Source: CALXOD01 sp964402715 (lineage in GTDB: Bacteria; Verrucomicrobiota; Lentisphaeria; Victivallales; Victivallaceae). Taken from it: a stretch of 64,000 nt of DNA. A model generated the notes under the pieces. The model had not been told where the DNA came from, made no database searches, and saw only the letters and a program-made list of their open reading frames with translations. The position numbers and the translations under genes were made by a program. The stretch spans positions 1-64,000 of the forward strand of contig CAYODJ010000011.1 in the NCBI GenBank assembly GCA_964402715.1, written 5' to 3'. Positions 25,677 through 34,841 of the stretch are shown here, piece by piece. Each line of letters begins with the position of its first letter. The stretch's first letter is position 1.

Positions 25677-26756
25677 TCATCGTTGCTTGAGCTGCTGTTC
25701 CTGTTTTATCTTGGCGGCAAGACTGTCCGCGTCCTGAGCGTTGGTGATCATCTCCGCGTAGCTGATCTTGCCGGCGGTGAACAAATCATACAGGTACGAG
25801 TCCAGCGTGTTCATTCCGAATTTCGCGCCGGTCTGAAGCTCGGACGTGATTCTGAATGTCTTGTTGTCGCGTATCAGCGCCTGGATGGACGGGGTCGCGA
25901 CCATGATCTCGAAAGCCGCAACGCGGCCGACCTTGTCGCAGCGCGGAAGAAGTATCTGCGAGATGACCGCGACTACGGAGGCCGCCAGCTGCGTCCGGAT
26001 CTGAGCCTGCTGGTTGGTCGGGAACGCGTCCACGATACGGTCGACCGTTCGCGCGGAACCGGTGGTGTGAAGGGTGCCGAACACCAAGTGTCCCGTCTCC
26101 GCCGCAGTCACCGCCGCGCCGATGGTTTCGATGTCGCGCATTTCACCGACGAGAATGATGTCGGGGTCCTGACGCAGAGCCCGCCGCAGAGCCTCGGCGA
26201 ACCCGGTGGTGTCGGAGCCGATTTCGCGCTGGATGACCATGCTGCGCTTGTGGGTGTGGTAGAACTCGATCGGATCCTCGATGGTGATGATGTGAGTCGC
26301 CCGCTCGTTGTTGATGTAATTGATCATCGACGCCAGAGTCGTGGATTTCCCCGAGCCCGTGGGACCGGTGACCAGGATCAGGCCGCGCGGCTTGTAGAGC
26401 AGATCCTTCACCACGGGCGGCAGACCGAGCTGTTCGAACGTCAGTATCTTGTTGGGAATCTGGCGCAGAATCGTCCCGAAAAAACCTTTCTGCTTGAAAG
26501 CGCTCACACGGAACCGCGCCAGATCGGCGAAACCGAACCCGAAGTCGGTGGTTCCCACTTCCTGGATCTGCTGCAGCTGCGCCTCCGACGCGATGGCCTT
26601 CACCAGCCGTTCCGTGTCGGCCGGAGTCAGCACCGGCAGCTCCAGCGGAGTCATCTCGCCGTGCAGCCTTATCATCGGAGGTGCGCCCACCTCAATATGA
26701 AGGTCGCTCGCCTCCTCGTCCACGACGAACTGCAGAAGATCCGCCATCTCGATCAT
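25677..26756 (-). CDS. pilT: Pilus retraction ATPase PilT
   Basis: A 359-aa hexameric retraction ATPase of the twitching-motility type. It has Walker A GPTGSGKSTT, the Asp-box EDPIEF, Walker B ILVGEMRDIET and the His-box GTLHTTGSA. The N-terminal PAS-like domain has DLHIEVGAPP. No zinc-binding tetracysteine insert is present, which separates PilT from PilB/GspE. Its presence argues that the operon drives retractable type IV pili rather than only secretion. Confidence 0.95.
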   Translation of the reverse strand: MIEMADLLQFVVDEEASDLHIEVGAPPMIRLHGEMTPLELPVLTPADTERLVKAIASEAQLQQIQEVGTTDFGFGFADLARFRVSAFKQKGFFGTILRQIPNKILTFEQLGLPPVVKDLLYKPRGLILVTGPTGSGKSTTLASMINYINNERATHIITIEDPIEFYHTHKRSMVIQREIGSDTTGFAEALRRALRQDPDIILVGEMRDIETIGAAVTAAETGHLVFGTLHTTGSARTVDRIVDAFPTNQQAQIRTQLAASVVAVISQILLPRCDKVGRVAAFEIMVATPSIQALIRDNKTFRITSELQTGAKFGMNTLDSYLYDLFTAGKISYAEMITNAQDADSLAAKIKQEQQLKQR

Positions 26757-26813
26757 ATCAGAATCTCTTCCTCCCGAGTGAAAGCATGCTCTTGAATTGA
26801 ACTTGAATCGAAA

Positions 26814-28520
26814 TCACGTGTAACGGACCACCTCGTCCACCGAGGTCTCGCCGTTCATAATCGCCATCAGTCCGTCCTCGCGGATGGTGCGCATCCCCTG
26901 TTCGCGCGCAAGGTCGCGGATCCGGTTCATCGGCGCGTTTTCATAGATTAACTCGCGGATGCCGGGGTTGATGATCATCAGCTCGCATATGGCCTTCCTG
27001 CCCCTGTACCCGGTGCCGTTGCACAGGGAGCATCCCTTGCCGTAGACGAACTTCCGGCTGCCGACCTCGGAACGATCGAGATTCAGCCGCTTGAGATCCT
27101 CGTCCGTCGGAACATAGCTCGTCCTGCAGTTGGAGCACACGCGGCGTATCAGCCGCTGGCTGAGCACTCCGGCCAGCGAGGAGCAGATCAGGAAAGGCTC
27201 CACGCCCATGTCTATGAGCCTGGTTATGGTGCTGGAGGAATCGTTCGTGTGCAGCGTGCTGAACACGAAATGCCCCGTCAGGGACGCCTCGATGGCGATC
27301 TGCGCGGTCTCGAAGTCGCGGATTTCGCCCACCAGGATGCGATCCGGATCCTGACGCAGAAAGGCGCGCAGCGCACGGTGAAACGTCATGCCGACCGCGT
27401 CGTTGATCGGCACCTGCATGATCCCTTCGATGTCGTACTCCACAGGATCCTCGGCGGTCAGGAGCTTGTCCTCCGTCTTGTTGACCTCCCGGAGAGCGGA
27501 GTACAGCGTGGTGGTCTTCCCGGAACCGGTCGGTCCGGTGACCAGAAGAATCCCGTTGGGCTGATGAATCATGGTCCGCAGCTGCTCCAGGACGTCCTCC
27601 CCCATGCCGAGCGCATTCAGATTCAGATTGACGACGGAACGGTCGAGGACGCGCAGCACCACGGACTCCCCGTAACTGGTGGGAAGACAGGACACCCGCA
27701 AATCCACGGGCCTGCCGTTTATCTTCAGCTGAATGCGTCCGTCCTGCGGCCGTCTGCGCTCGGCGATGTTCAGACCGGATATGATCTTGACGCGGCTGAT
27801 CACCGGAATCGCCAGACTTTTCGGGGGCGGCGGCATCTCGTAGAGCGCACCGTCCACGCGGTAGCGGATGCGGAAATCCTTCTCGAAAGGCTCGAAATGG
27901 ATGTCGCTGGCCTTGTCCTTGATCGCCTGCTGCAGAATCACGTCGACGAACTTCACGATCGGAGCTTCGTTCGCCTTGTTCTCGATGTCCTTCTCGCTCA
28001 TCAGGGCCTCTTCGTCGACGGTCTCCTGATTCAGGGACTCGAGCAGTTCGTGGACGCTGCCCTCCTGCTCCTGGTAATACCGCTCCATCTCGCTGTCGAG
28101 CACATCCTCGTCGGCCACCACCGGCTGAATGTTCAGGCCGATGATGAAATGCAGCGTCTCCACCGTCTGAAAGTCCAGCGGATTGCGCATCGCCAGATGC
28201 AGCATGTTGTCCTCGAAAGCCACCGGAATCACCCAGTAGGCGCGCGCCGTGGCGGAGTCCACGCGCTTGATGACGTCCTGGGGGACGTCCTCTCCGCTTT
28301 TTCTCGGATCCCAGACGTACGAACCGAGGTTCTCCGCGATCAGCGCGAGCATTTCGCTCTTGGTGAACAGGCCGTAGTTTTCAATGATCTCCATGACCGG
28401 CTTCCCCGTCCGGTCATGCTCCTCCTCCACATCCTTGAGCTGTTCTTTCAGCCCGGGATGCTGCGCGGAGCGTTCACTCAGCAGCAGATCGATCAACGCC
28501 AGGTTCTCAGCATCCAACAT
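26814..28520 (-). CDS. PilB/GspE-type assembly ATPase (second copy)
   Basis: A 568-aa assembly ATPase with an N-terminal GspE-II/MshEN-like domain (about residues 60-150). The catalytic core has SDIHFEPFEKDFR, Walker A GPTGSGKTTT, EDPVEY, GEIRDFETA, STLHTND, and the zinc-binding cysteines CSNC...CSLCNGTGYRGR. It is only moderately similar to the upstream copy and carries an acidic linker near residues 150-185. It lies 19 bases after the first copy. Confidence 0.93.
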   Translation of the reverse strand: MLDAENLALIDLLLSERSAQHPGLKEQLKDVEEEHDRTGKPVMEIIENYGLFTKSEMLALIAENLGSYVWDPRKSGEDVPQDVIKRVDSATARAYWVIPVAFEDNMLHLAMRNPLDFQTVETLHFIIGLNIQPVVADEDVLDSEMERYYQEQEGSVHELLESLNQETVDEEALMSEKDIENKANEAPIVKFVDVILQQAIKDKASDIHFEPFEKDFRIRYRVDGALYEMPPPPKSLAIPVISRVKIISGLNIAERRRPQDGRIQLKINGRPVDLRVSCLPTSYGESVVLRVLDRSVVNLNLNALGMGEDVLEQLRTMIHQPNGILLVTGPTGSGKTTTLYSALREVNKTEDKLLTAEDPVEYDIEGIMQVPINDAVGMTFHRALRAFLRQDPDRILVGEIRDFETAQIAIEASLTGHFVFSTLHTNDSSSTITRLIDMGVEPFLICSSLAGVLSQRLIRRVCSNCRTSYVPTDEDLKRLNLDRSEVGSRKFVYGKGCSLCNGTGYRGRKAICELMIINPGIRELIYENAPMNRIRDLAREQGMRTIREDGLMAIMNGETSVDEVVRYT

Positions 28521-28539
28521 CTTGTCACCGTCTCTCCGC

Positions 28540-30258
28540 TTAATTCTCGTCCATCATGGTGACGAAAATGACCTCCTCCAGCGTGGAGATGCCCGCCTCC
28601 GCCTTGCGGATGGCGTCCTCCCGGAGAGACCGCATGCCGTCCCGCCGGGCCGCGTCGCGGATCACTCCGCTCGGCTCGTTGCGGAAGATCAGTTTGGCTA
28701 TCTCCTCAGTCACCACGAATATCTCGTAGATTCCTATCCTGCCCTTGTATCCCGTGTTCCCGCAGCGCGAGCACCCCTTGCCCTTGTAGAACTGATGATT
28801 CTCCAGGTACTCCGGGGTCAGCTCGAGAAGCCGCGCCTCCTCCTTGGTCGGGGTGTAGGGCTGCTTGCAGTCGGGACAGATGCGCCGCAGCAGCCGCTGC
28901 GCCATCACGGCGCGGACGCCGGACGCCACCAGGAACGGCTTCACTCCCATGTCCACCAGACGCGTGATCGCGCCGGGAGCGTCGTTCGTGTGCAGCGTGC
29001 TGAAGACGAGGTGCCCCGTCAGGGCGGCGTTGATGGCTATGTCGGCGGTCTCGAAATCACGTATCTCCCCCACCATGATGATGTTCGGAGCCTGGCGCAG
29101 CATGGAGCGCAGCGCCGCGGCGAAAGTCATGTCGATCTGCTTGTCGACCTGCACCTGGTTGATGCCGGCGAGCTGATACTCCACCGGATCCTCCACGGTG
29201 ATGATTTTGCGGTTGACCGTGTTGATAGTGTTCAGAAAGGCGTACAGCGATGTGGTCTTCCCCGATCCCGTCGGACCCGTGACGAGAAAAATCCCGTCCG
29301 GCAGATTGATGATCCGGTTGACCATCTCCAGATCGTCGGCGTAGAAACCGAGTTTCGGGATGTCCAGCTGGATGCTGGACTTGTCGAGAATACGCATGAC
29401 GATGCTTTCGCCGTGAGTGGTCGGAATGGACGAGACGCGGAGGTCGAGATCCTTGTCGTCGACCTTGATCTGAATGCGGCCGTCCTGAGGGACGCGGTTC
29501 TCCGTTATGTCAAGACGCGCCATGATTTTGACGCGGCTGGTGAAATTCGCCTGCAGGTATTTGGGCGGTGCCTCGACCTCCCTCAGCGCCCCGTCGATGC
29601 GGTACCGGACGCGGTAGCGCTTCTCCAGCGGCTCGAGATGAATGTCCGACGCCCTGGATCTGTAGGCCTCGAGGATGAGCATGGTGACCAGACGGATGAT
29701 CGGCGCGTCGTCGGTGTCGGCCTCCTCGGCCTCGCCTATCATGCTGGTGGAAGCGCCCGACTCCGCCTCTGAGTCGCCTTCCTCCAGATTCTCCAGAAAG
29801 CCCTCCACGCTTTCCGCCGCGTTGCGGTAGTGTTTGTCGATGACCGCCTGAATCTGCTCCTGGGGAGCCACCACCGCCTCGACGTCCTGACCGAGATAAT
29901 AGCGGAGCGAGTCGAGCGTCTCCATGTCGGTCGGATCGCTCATGGCGACGGTGAGGACGTTGTCGTGCTTCATGACCGGCACGACGTTGTAATGCTGCAC
30001 GATGTCGGTGCTCAGCGACTTTATGACCTCCTCGGGAATCTCGTAGCGGGTCAGATCCAGCATTTCCATGCCGTACTGCTGCGCCAGCATGGCGGTCAGC
30101 TCGTCGCTCCTGACGTATCCCAGCTGCTTGAGCGCGTCCACGACATCCAGGACGCCGCCGCTGGCTTCCGATTCCCTGCGCGCAGCCGCAATCTGCTCCG
30201 GAGAAACCATTCCGTTCCCCGACAGCAGCTCCAACACGTATTCACTGTCCCTAGCCAA
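28540..30258 (-). CDS. PilB/GspE-type assembly ATPase (first copy)
   Basis: A 572-aa assembly ATPase. After an N-terminal MshEN-like domain and an acidic linker come SDIHLEPLEKRYR, Walker A GPTGSGKTTS, EDPVEY, GEIRDFETADIA, STLHTND and the tetracysteine motif CPDC...CSRCGNTGYKGR. The reading frame extends upstream to 30330, but the TTG at 30258 has GGAAGG 8 bases before it and gives MARDSEYVLELL, a typical GspE beginning, so it is chosen. A promoter-like sequence lies at 30337-30365. Confidence 0.92.
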   Translation of the reverse strand: MARDSEYVLELLSGNGMVSPEQIAAARRESEASGGVLDVVDALKQLGYVRSDELTAMLAQQYGMEMLDLTRYEIPEEVIKSLSTDIVQHYNVVPVMKHDNVLTVAMSDPTDMETLDSLRYYLGQDVEAVVAPQEQIQAVIDKHYRNAAESVEGFLENLEEGDSEAESGASTSMIGEAEEADTDDAPIIRLVTMLILEAYRSRASDIHLEPLEKRYRVRYRIDGALREVEAPPKYLQANFTSRVKIMARLDITENRVPQDGRIQIKVDDKDLDLRVSSIPTTHGESIVMRILDKSSIQLDIPKLGFYADDLEMVNRIINLPDGIFLVTGPTGSGKTTSLYAFLNTINTVNRKIITVEDPVEYQLAGINQVQVDKQIDMTFAAALRSMLRQAPNIIMVGEIRDFETADIAINAALTGHLVFSTLHTNDAPGAITRLVDMGVKPFLVASGVRAVMAQRLLRRICPDCKQPYTPTKEEARLLELTPEYLENHQFYKGKGCSRCGNTGYKGRIGIYEIFVVTEEIAKLIFRNEPSGVIRDAARRDGMRSLREDAIRKAEAGISTLEEVIFVTMMDEN

Positions 30259-30336
30259 GAGTGCCGCCTTCCATGTGTGAATGTTGCAACCCTGCACCGA
30301 CGCCCCGCGACGCCGCAGAGGCGGAACCACACGTGC

Positions 30337-30365
30337 AAGTTAATGCCGTTTCACCGTTTTTTCAA
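30337..30365 (-). promoter_or_regulatory. Putative promoter of the pilB-pilB-pilT-pilC operon
   Basis: On the minus strand TTGAAA and TAACTT are separated by 17 bases, about 75 bases before the proposed TTG start. Confidence 0.5.
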
Positions 30366-30452
30366 GAGTGAAAACTCCGCCGCCGGTGATTTTTGCGGGC
30401 GCGCCGGCGGGCATGGACGGCGCCGGCGTGTTCCGGAATCCGCCTCCGGCCG

Positions 30453-31661
30453 TCAGACGGCCTCTCCGGGAAAGCAGCTGCGCATGATGCCCATTTCAAG
30501 CCCGCGCAGCTCCGCCAGGCCGCGCATCCGGCCAAGCGCGTGATATCCCGGGTTGGGACATGCCGGCTTGTCCAGATCGTCCATTATGTCCTGGCCGTGG
30601 TCGGGACGCATGGGTATGCGCCAGTCGGCGCGCCCCTGCCGGCGGCGGCGGATCTGCTCGGCGCAGACCGCCTTCACCAGCTCGTACATGTCCACGCTGC
30701 CCTCCAGATGCCGCGCCTCGAAGAAATTGCCGTCCCCTTCATGCTGGGTGCTGCGCAGATGCAGAAAGCCCACGCGGGGGGCGCATTCCTTGAACATCGC
30801 CACGACGTCGTTGGATTTCCCCGCGCTGAAGCTTCCGGCGCAGAAACACACGGCGTTCGCCGGACTGTCCGCCATCGACAGAAGCTCGCGCACATCCCCG
30901 ATGTTGCTGAAGATCCGCGGCAGCCCGAGAATTGAGCGAGGCGGGTCGTCGGGATGGATCACCAGACGGCAGCCGTTCTCCTCCGCCACCGGGACAACCG
31001 CGTCCAGGAAACGCTTCAGATTGGACTGAAGCCTCTTTCTGTCCACTCCCGCGTAACGGGCGAGCATCCGCCTGATGTCCTCGATGGTCACGCCCTTGAA
31101 GCCGGGGAAGTTGTCGATGATCGCCCTGCTCTGGACTCCGACCTGCTCCGGAGACAACGAGCGGAAATAGTCTCCGGCCTTCTTGATCTGACTCTCGGTG
31201 TAGTCCTCCTCGGCTCCCGGACGCTCCAGAATGAACATGTCGAAAGCGGCGAACTGCGTCTGGTCGAAATACAGCGTGGTCGCGCCGTCCGGCAGACGGT
31301 GATGCAAATCGGTTCTTATCCAGTCGAGCACCGGCATGAAGTTGTAGGTGATCACCCGCGGCGCGCCGGGGATTCTGCCGAGATTCCTGATGGATTCCCT
31401 GTAGTTCTCAATGTACTCGTCGCACCGGCCCGATCCCAGCTTGATGTCCTCGTGCACGGGAAGACTCTCGATCACGCTCCATGTCATTCCCGCCTCCTCG
31501 ACGACCCGGCAGCGTTCGGCGATGGCTTCCTCCGGCCACACCTCGCCGTAGGGGATCTCATGCAGCGACGTCACCACTCCGGTGGCTCCGGTTTGACGGA
31601 TGTGCGACAGCGGCACCGGATCTTTCGGTCCGTACCAACGGAAAGTCGGCTCCATAAACAT
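30453..31661 (-). CDS. uxuA: Mannonate dehydratase
   Basis: A 402-aa TIM-barrel enzyme converting D-mannonate to 2-keto-3-deoxygluconate in glucuronate breakdown. Metal and substrate motifs of the family are present: VCFCAGSFSAG, HLRSTQHEG followed by FFEARHLEGSVD, and MRPDHGQD near the C-terminus. The ATG at 31661 has AAGGAG 9 bases upstream and gives a normal length; the frame continues upstream with a non-homologous Arg-rich stretch. It is the last gene of an apparent operon with a permease and an EIIA-CBS protein. No uxuB or kdgK is nearby. Confidence 0.95.
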   Translation of the reverse strand: MFMEPTFRWYGPKDPVPLSHIRQTGATGVVTSLHEIPYGEVWPEEAIAERCRVVEEAGMTWSVIESLPVHEDIKLGSGRCDEYIENYRESIRNLGRIPGAPRVITYNFMPVLDWIRTDLHHRLPDGATTLYFDQTQFAAFDMFILERPGAEEDYTESQIKKAGDYFRSLSPEQVGVQSRAIIDNFPGFKGVTIEDIRRMLARYAGVDRKRLQSNLKRFLDAVVPVAEENGCRLVIHPDDPPRSILGLPRIFSNIGDVRELLSMADSPANAVCFCAGSFSAGKSNDVVAMFKECAPRVGFLHLRSTQHEGDGNFFEARHLEGSVDMYELVKAVCAEQIRRRRQGRADWRIPMRPDHGQDIMDDLDKPACPNPGYHALGRMRGLAELRGLEMGIMRSCFPGEAV

Positions 31662-31740
31662 CAGTCCGTTCTCCTTCAGTATTGCGTTTGTGATGAGTCC
31701 GCGCACCGGCCGGTGCGCGGCTGCCCGCGCCGTCCCCGCC

Positions 31741-33510
31741 TCAGTTCTCCGCCGCGGCCGGCGACGCCGACTCCAGCACGAGAAAATGCGCGCTCCCCGG
31801 GGGATTTCCGCCGGCGGTGAAGACTTTCCCCTTGAACGCGAGCACCGCGCCGTCGGAGTCATCCAGAAGCTTGAGCAGCTCCGTCTGCTTCTTTGGAACC
31901 AGCGCCGGCACCGGCGTCCTGCGTCCTCCGGACGGGGACGACAGCCTGAAGGCGTCGTACTCGGCGCCGGGGAATCCCGGCAGAGACGGAATCTGCATCC
32001 TCCCCGAACACCGCGCCTCCAGCACCGCGTTCTTGCCGTGGAAGACCTTTCCGGAATCCGCGCTCAGATGCTCGTACTTCAGCTGGACGTAGCGATCCTG
32101 CATCCACGGCTCGAGCAGCATCAGTCCCGCCCATGCCACCACGCACGCCAGCAGCGCGGACAGAAAACCGATTTTCAGCCACTGGAAGAAGCCGACCTGC
32201 GCGTGCGCCCTCTTTTCCAGCATGCCCAGCGCGACGATGTTCGCCGTGCTTCCAATCATGGTGATGTTTCCTCCGAAGCACGAACCGAAAAGCAGCGCCC
32301 ACCACAGGGGCAGATCCTTGACGTTCACCGCCAGCTGCTCGATGACCGGGCAGAAAGCCGCCACGAAAATGACGTTGTCCACGAACGCCGACCCCAGCGC
32401 GGTCACCGCCAGAATGAACGGCACCAGCGCCGCGTCGGCGGAGCCGCAGATTCCTGCGAATTCCGACGCCAGGATCCGGTCGACGTGCGTATGCTCCAGC
32501 GTCCCGGCAATCGCGAACAGCAGCATGAAGAACAGCAGCGTCCACCAGTCGACGTCCCTCTCCACGTAGTGCCTGGCCTGGGCGCGGCGGATGATCATCA
32601 CCACTCCGGAGCAGGCCAGCGGCGCGATCAGCAGCACGCTGTTCTTTCCGAGCCCCAGCCAGTTCTCTATCTGATGATGCGAAGCGATCACGAGCACGGT
32701 GGACAGCAGCAGTATCAGCCCCTGCACGTACGGCACGTCCACCGCCAGCGCCAGCGAGAGATTCCTGGACAGCCTGTCCCTGAGATGAACGTTGAACAGC
32801 GCCACCTCCCTCCGGAAATACCAGTACGTGACCGCCACCGTGGACGCCAGCGCCAGCAGCATCAGCGGAAACGCCCAGGTCATGAAGTCCCCGAACGTCA
32901 GACCGCCCTTGGTGCCTATGTAGATGCCCACGGGATTCCCCATCATCGTCCCGGCGCTGCCGATGTTCGTGCACAGCACCGCGATGATGACGTACGGGGT
33001 CGGATTCAGCTTGAGTCTGTCGCAGACCTGGAAAATCAGCGTGGAGATGAAGATAATCGAGGTCACCTCGTCCACCGCGCACGCCAGCAGGGCGGCGGCG
33101 GTGGAGGTCACCACTATGAACTTGCCCCCGGAGATGTTCGGCATGGACACGATGCACTGGACGATCCACGAGAAGAAGCCCAGATCCCGCAGTGCGCCGA
33201 CGATGATCATCATGCCGACCAGGAAGAGGATGACCTCCAGCGCGGAGGACTGCACGAACTGCTGGATGTTCAGCGAATGCGTGCAGATCAGCACCGACAG
33301 TCCGATGAAGGCGATCGCCAGACGGAAGTTCCAGAAGAAGAGCGTGCCCAGAATGATCGAGAGGAACACCGCCACCGCCGCCGCCTGCCGCACGTCGAAA
33401 ATCGTGTAGCTTCCAATCACTCCGGCCGATATTCCCGCCACCACCATCACCGCCAGACGGGACAGCAGCTGCCGGACGCCGAGTTGCGATCCTTCTTCTT
33501 CGCCGTTCAT
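31741..33510 (-). CDS. Ion-transporter-superfamily permease (ArsB/NhaD/SLC13-like) with C-terminal extension
   Basis: A 589-aa polytopic membrane protein. The two inverted repeats each end in a re-entrant motif: NIGSAGTMMGNPVGIYIG in the first and SCFGGNITMIGSTANIVALG in the second, as in Na+/H+ antiporter NhaD, ArsB and citrate/dicarboxylate carriers. The acidic ACAVDEVTS precedes the first. The last 110 or so residues form a soluble domain of unknown type. Co-transcription with an EIIA-CBS protein suggests regulated activity. The substrate (Na+/H+, anion or carboxylate) is undetermined. Confidence 0.85.
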   Translation of the reverse strand: MNGEEEGSQLGVRQLLSRLAVMVVAGISAGVIGSYTIFDVRQAAAVAVFLSIILGTLFFWNFRLAIAFIGLSVLICTHSLNIQQFVQSSALEVILFLVGMMIIVGALRDLGFFSWIVQCIVSMPNISGGKFIVVTSTAAALLACAVDEVTSIIFISTLIFQVCDRLKLNPTPYVIIAVLCTNIGSAGTMMGNPVGIYIGTKGGLTFGDFMTWAFPLMLLALASTVAVTYWYFRREVALFNVHLRDRLSRNLSLALAVDVPYVQGLILLLSTVLVIASHHQIENWLGLGKNSVLLIAPLACSGVVMIIRRAQARHYVERDVDWWTLLFFMLLFAIAGTLEHTHVDRILASEFAGICGSADAALVPFILAVTALGSAFVDNVIFVAAFCPVIEQLAVNVKDLPLWWALLFGSCFGGNITMIGSTANIVALGMLEKRAHAQVGFFQWLKIGFLSALLACVVAWAGLMLLEPWMQDRYVQLKYEHLSADSGKVFHGKNAVLEARCSGRMQIPSLPGFPGAEYDAFRLSSPSGGRRTPVPALVPKKQTELLKLLDDSDGAVLAFKGKVFTAGGNPPGSAHFLVLESASPAAAEN

Positions 33511-33541
33511 AACGTCAGGAATCCTTTCTACGGTTGCGGTG

Positions 33542-34468
33542 TCACTCCCAGAAAATCTTGGCGCAGAAGTCGCGCATTCTCACGATTCCCGCCAGACGTT
33601 CATGATCGTCCACCACGATGATTTGCAGCGCGTTGTTGACAAGGAACAGCTTGGCCAGCTGAATCGCCGGCATCTGCTCCTGCACTTTCAGGTAATCGTC
33701 GCGCATGACGTCGCCTATTTTCGTCTCCCCGGCGTTCCGGAGCATCTCCGAAAACGGCTGGAACCGGTAGAACGGCGAGAGATCGTCCAGCCACAGCAGG
33801 TGCTCCGGCAGGCTCAGCTTCAGCAGATCGGTGACGGAAAGCACCCCGCGGAGGTCGTCATCCCGGTCCAGCACCGGAAGTTCGCCGTAGCCGTTCACGA
33901 CGAACGTGTGAATCGCCGACTGCAGGGAATCCTCCTCCCGCAGCACCGGCGCGTCGCGGATCATCAGGTCGCGCGCGGTGAGAAAGTCCGGCATCATCTG
34001 TCTGCCGCCGGACAGGAAATCGCGCACCTCCCCGCAGGACTTCATCCGCGTGAGACGGGTCACCGCGTCCGGAGTCCGCTGGAAAACCGACGCGAGTCCC
34101 GAGAGCAGCTGCAGATGCACTCCGGGATCGTCGGCGGGCGTGAGCATCAGGATCACCACCTTCACCGGCGGCACGTCCGGACGCCGGAAATCCACACCGC
34201 CCTCGGAGATGCCGACGGCGAGCAGCGGACGCTGCAGGTTCCGCAGCCGCGCATGGGGGACGGCCACCCCCGGCGCGATCACCGTGGAGAACACTTCCTC
34301 GCGGTCGACGACTGCGCGGAAGGCGTCGTCGACGTCGAGGGCTTTCTCGGCGTCGCCGAGAAGCTCTATCAGCTCCCTGAGTGCATCGTCGCGGCCGGCC
34401 GCGGACAGACTGCAGATAATCTGCCTGTCGCTCAGCAGGTCGCGGAACTGCGGCAATTGTCCGACCAT
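33542..34468 (-). CDS. EIIA(Ntr)-like phosphotransferase domain fused to a CBS pair
   Basis: A 308-aa cytoplasmic protein. Residues about 8-155 are a PTS EIIA type-2 domain with the phosphorylatable His72 in VAVPHARL and following Leu-rich strands as in PtsN. Residues about 160-305 hold two CBS motifs (DAPVLREEDSLQ...GVLSVTDLL and DYLKVQEQ...GIVRMRDF), which usually bind adenosine nucleotides. It is followed after 31 bases by the permease gene. The likely role is to gate that permease according to phosphotransfer and energy state. No EI or HPr gene is visible here. Confidence 0.88.
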   Translation of the reverse strand: MVGQLPQFRDLLSDRQIICSLSAAGRDDALRELIELLGDAEKALDVDDAFRAVVDREEVFSTVIAPGVAVPHARLRNLQRPLLAVGISEGGVDFRRPDVPPVKVVILMLTPADDPGVHLQLLSGLASVFQRTPDAVTRLTRMKSCGEVRDFLSGGRQMMPDFLTARDLMIRDAPVLREEDSLQSAIHTFVVNGYGELPVLDRDDDLRGVLSVTDLLKLSLPEHLLWLDDLSPFYRFQPFSEMLRNAGETKIGDVMRDDYLKVQEQMPAIQLAKLFLVNNALQIIVVDDHERLAGIVRMRDFCAKIFWE

Positions 34469-34841
34469 ACGTCTGCTCCTTCACATGAAAACGCCGGCGC
34501 AAACTTTCGGCGGAACCGCGCGGATCCGTCCGATTCGGAAATTCCGGCGACGCGTCCTGTTTCCCCGTGCGGAAACAGTCCCGCAATCAGTGAAAATAGT
34601 GGCTGTTTGACGATTGTCAAGTCCGTCGTCGTCTGAAAAATTCCTCGGTTCAGCTCCGCCGTCGCCCCTTTTGTCGGAGTAATTTTTCTCCACGCCACTG
34701 GAAAATTCACCCCCGTAATGCTATTGTCATGCCGGCGTTCTCCGGGGCGACGCGCCGGAGGACGGCGTCGGAAGCGCCGTTCCGGCGGTGTTGTCGTGGA
34801 TTCCACTGTTCGCGCTGGCTTTGTGCAGAAGGACGACGTTT
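34469..34841. other. Divergent intergenic region, 373 bases
   Basis: Contains the promoter-like sequence for the EIIA-CBS operon at 34593-34620 and must hold the promoter of the rightward TIGR04073-like operon, though I could not pick one confidently. Short ORFs on both strands here look non-coding. The minus-strand -35 hexamer overlaps a perfect inverted repeat (34607-34611 with 34616-34620), a possible operator. Confidence 0.5.
34593..34620 (-). promoter_or_regulatory. Putative promoter of the EIIA-CBS/permease/uxuA operon
   Basis: On the minus strand consensus TTGACA and TATTTT are separated by 16 bases. The -35 lies within TTGAC-GATT-GTCAA, a 5-bp inverted repeat. Confidence 0.55.

Noticed and set aside
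30259..30330. Upstream extension of the first PilB-type ATPase from a GTG at 30330
   Set aside because: The added 24 residues do not resemble GspE, and the TTG at 30258 has a well-spaced ribosome site.
31600..33621. 673-codon plus-strand ORF opposite the ion permease
   Set aside because: The minus-strand permease has clear membrane helices and re-entrant motifs; the antisense product is Arg/His/Gln-rich.
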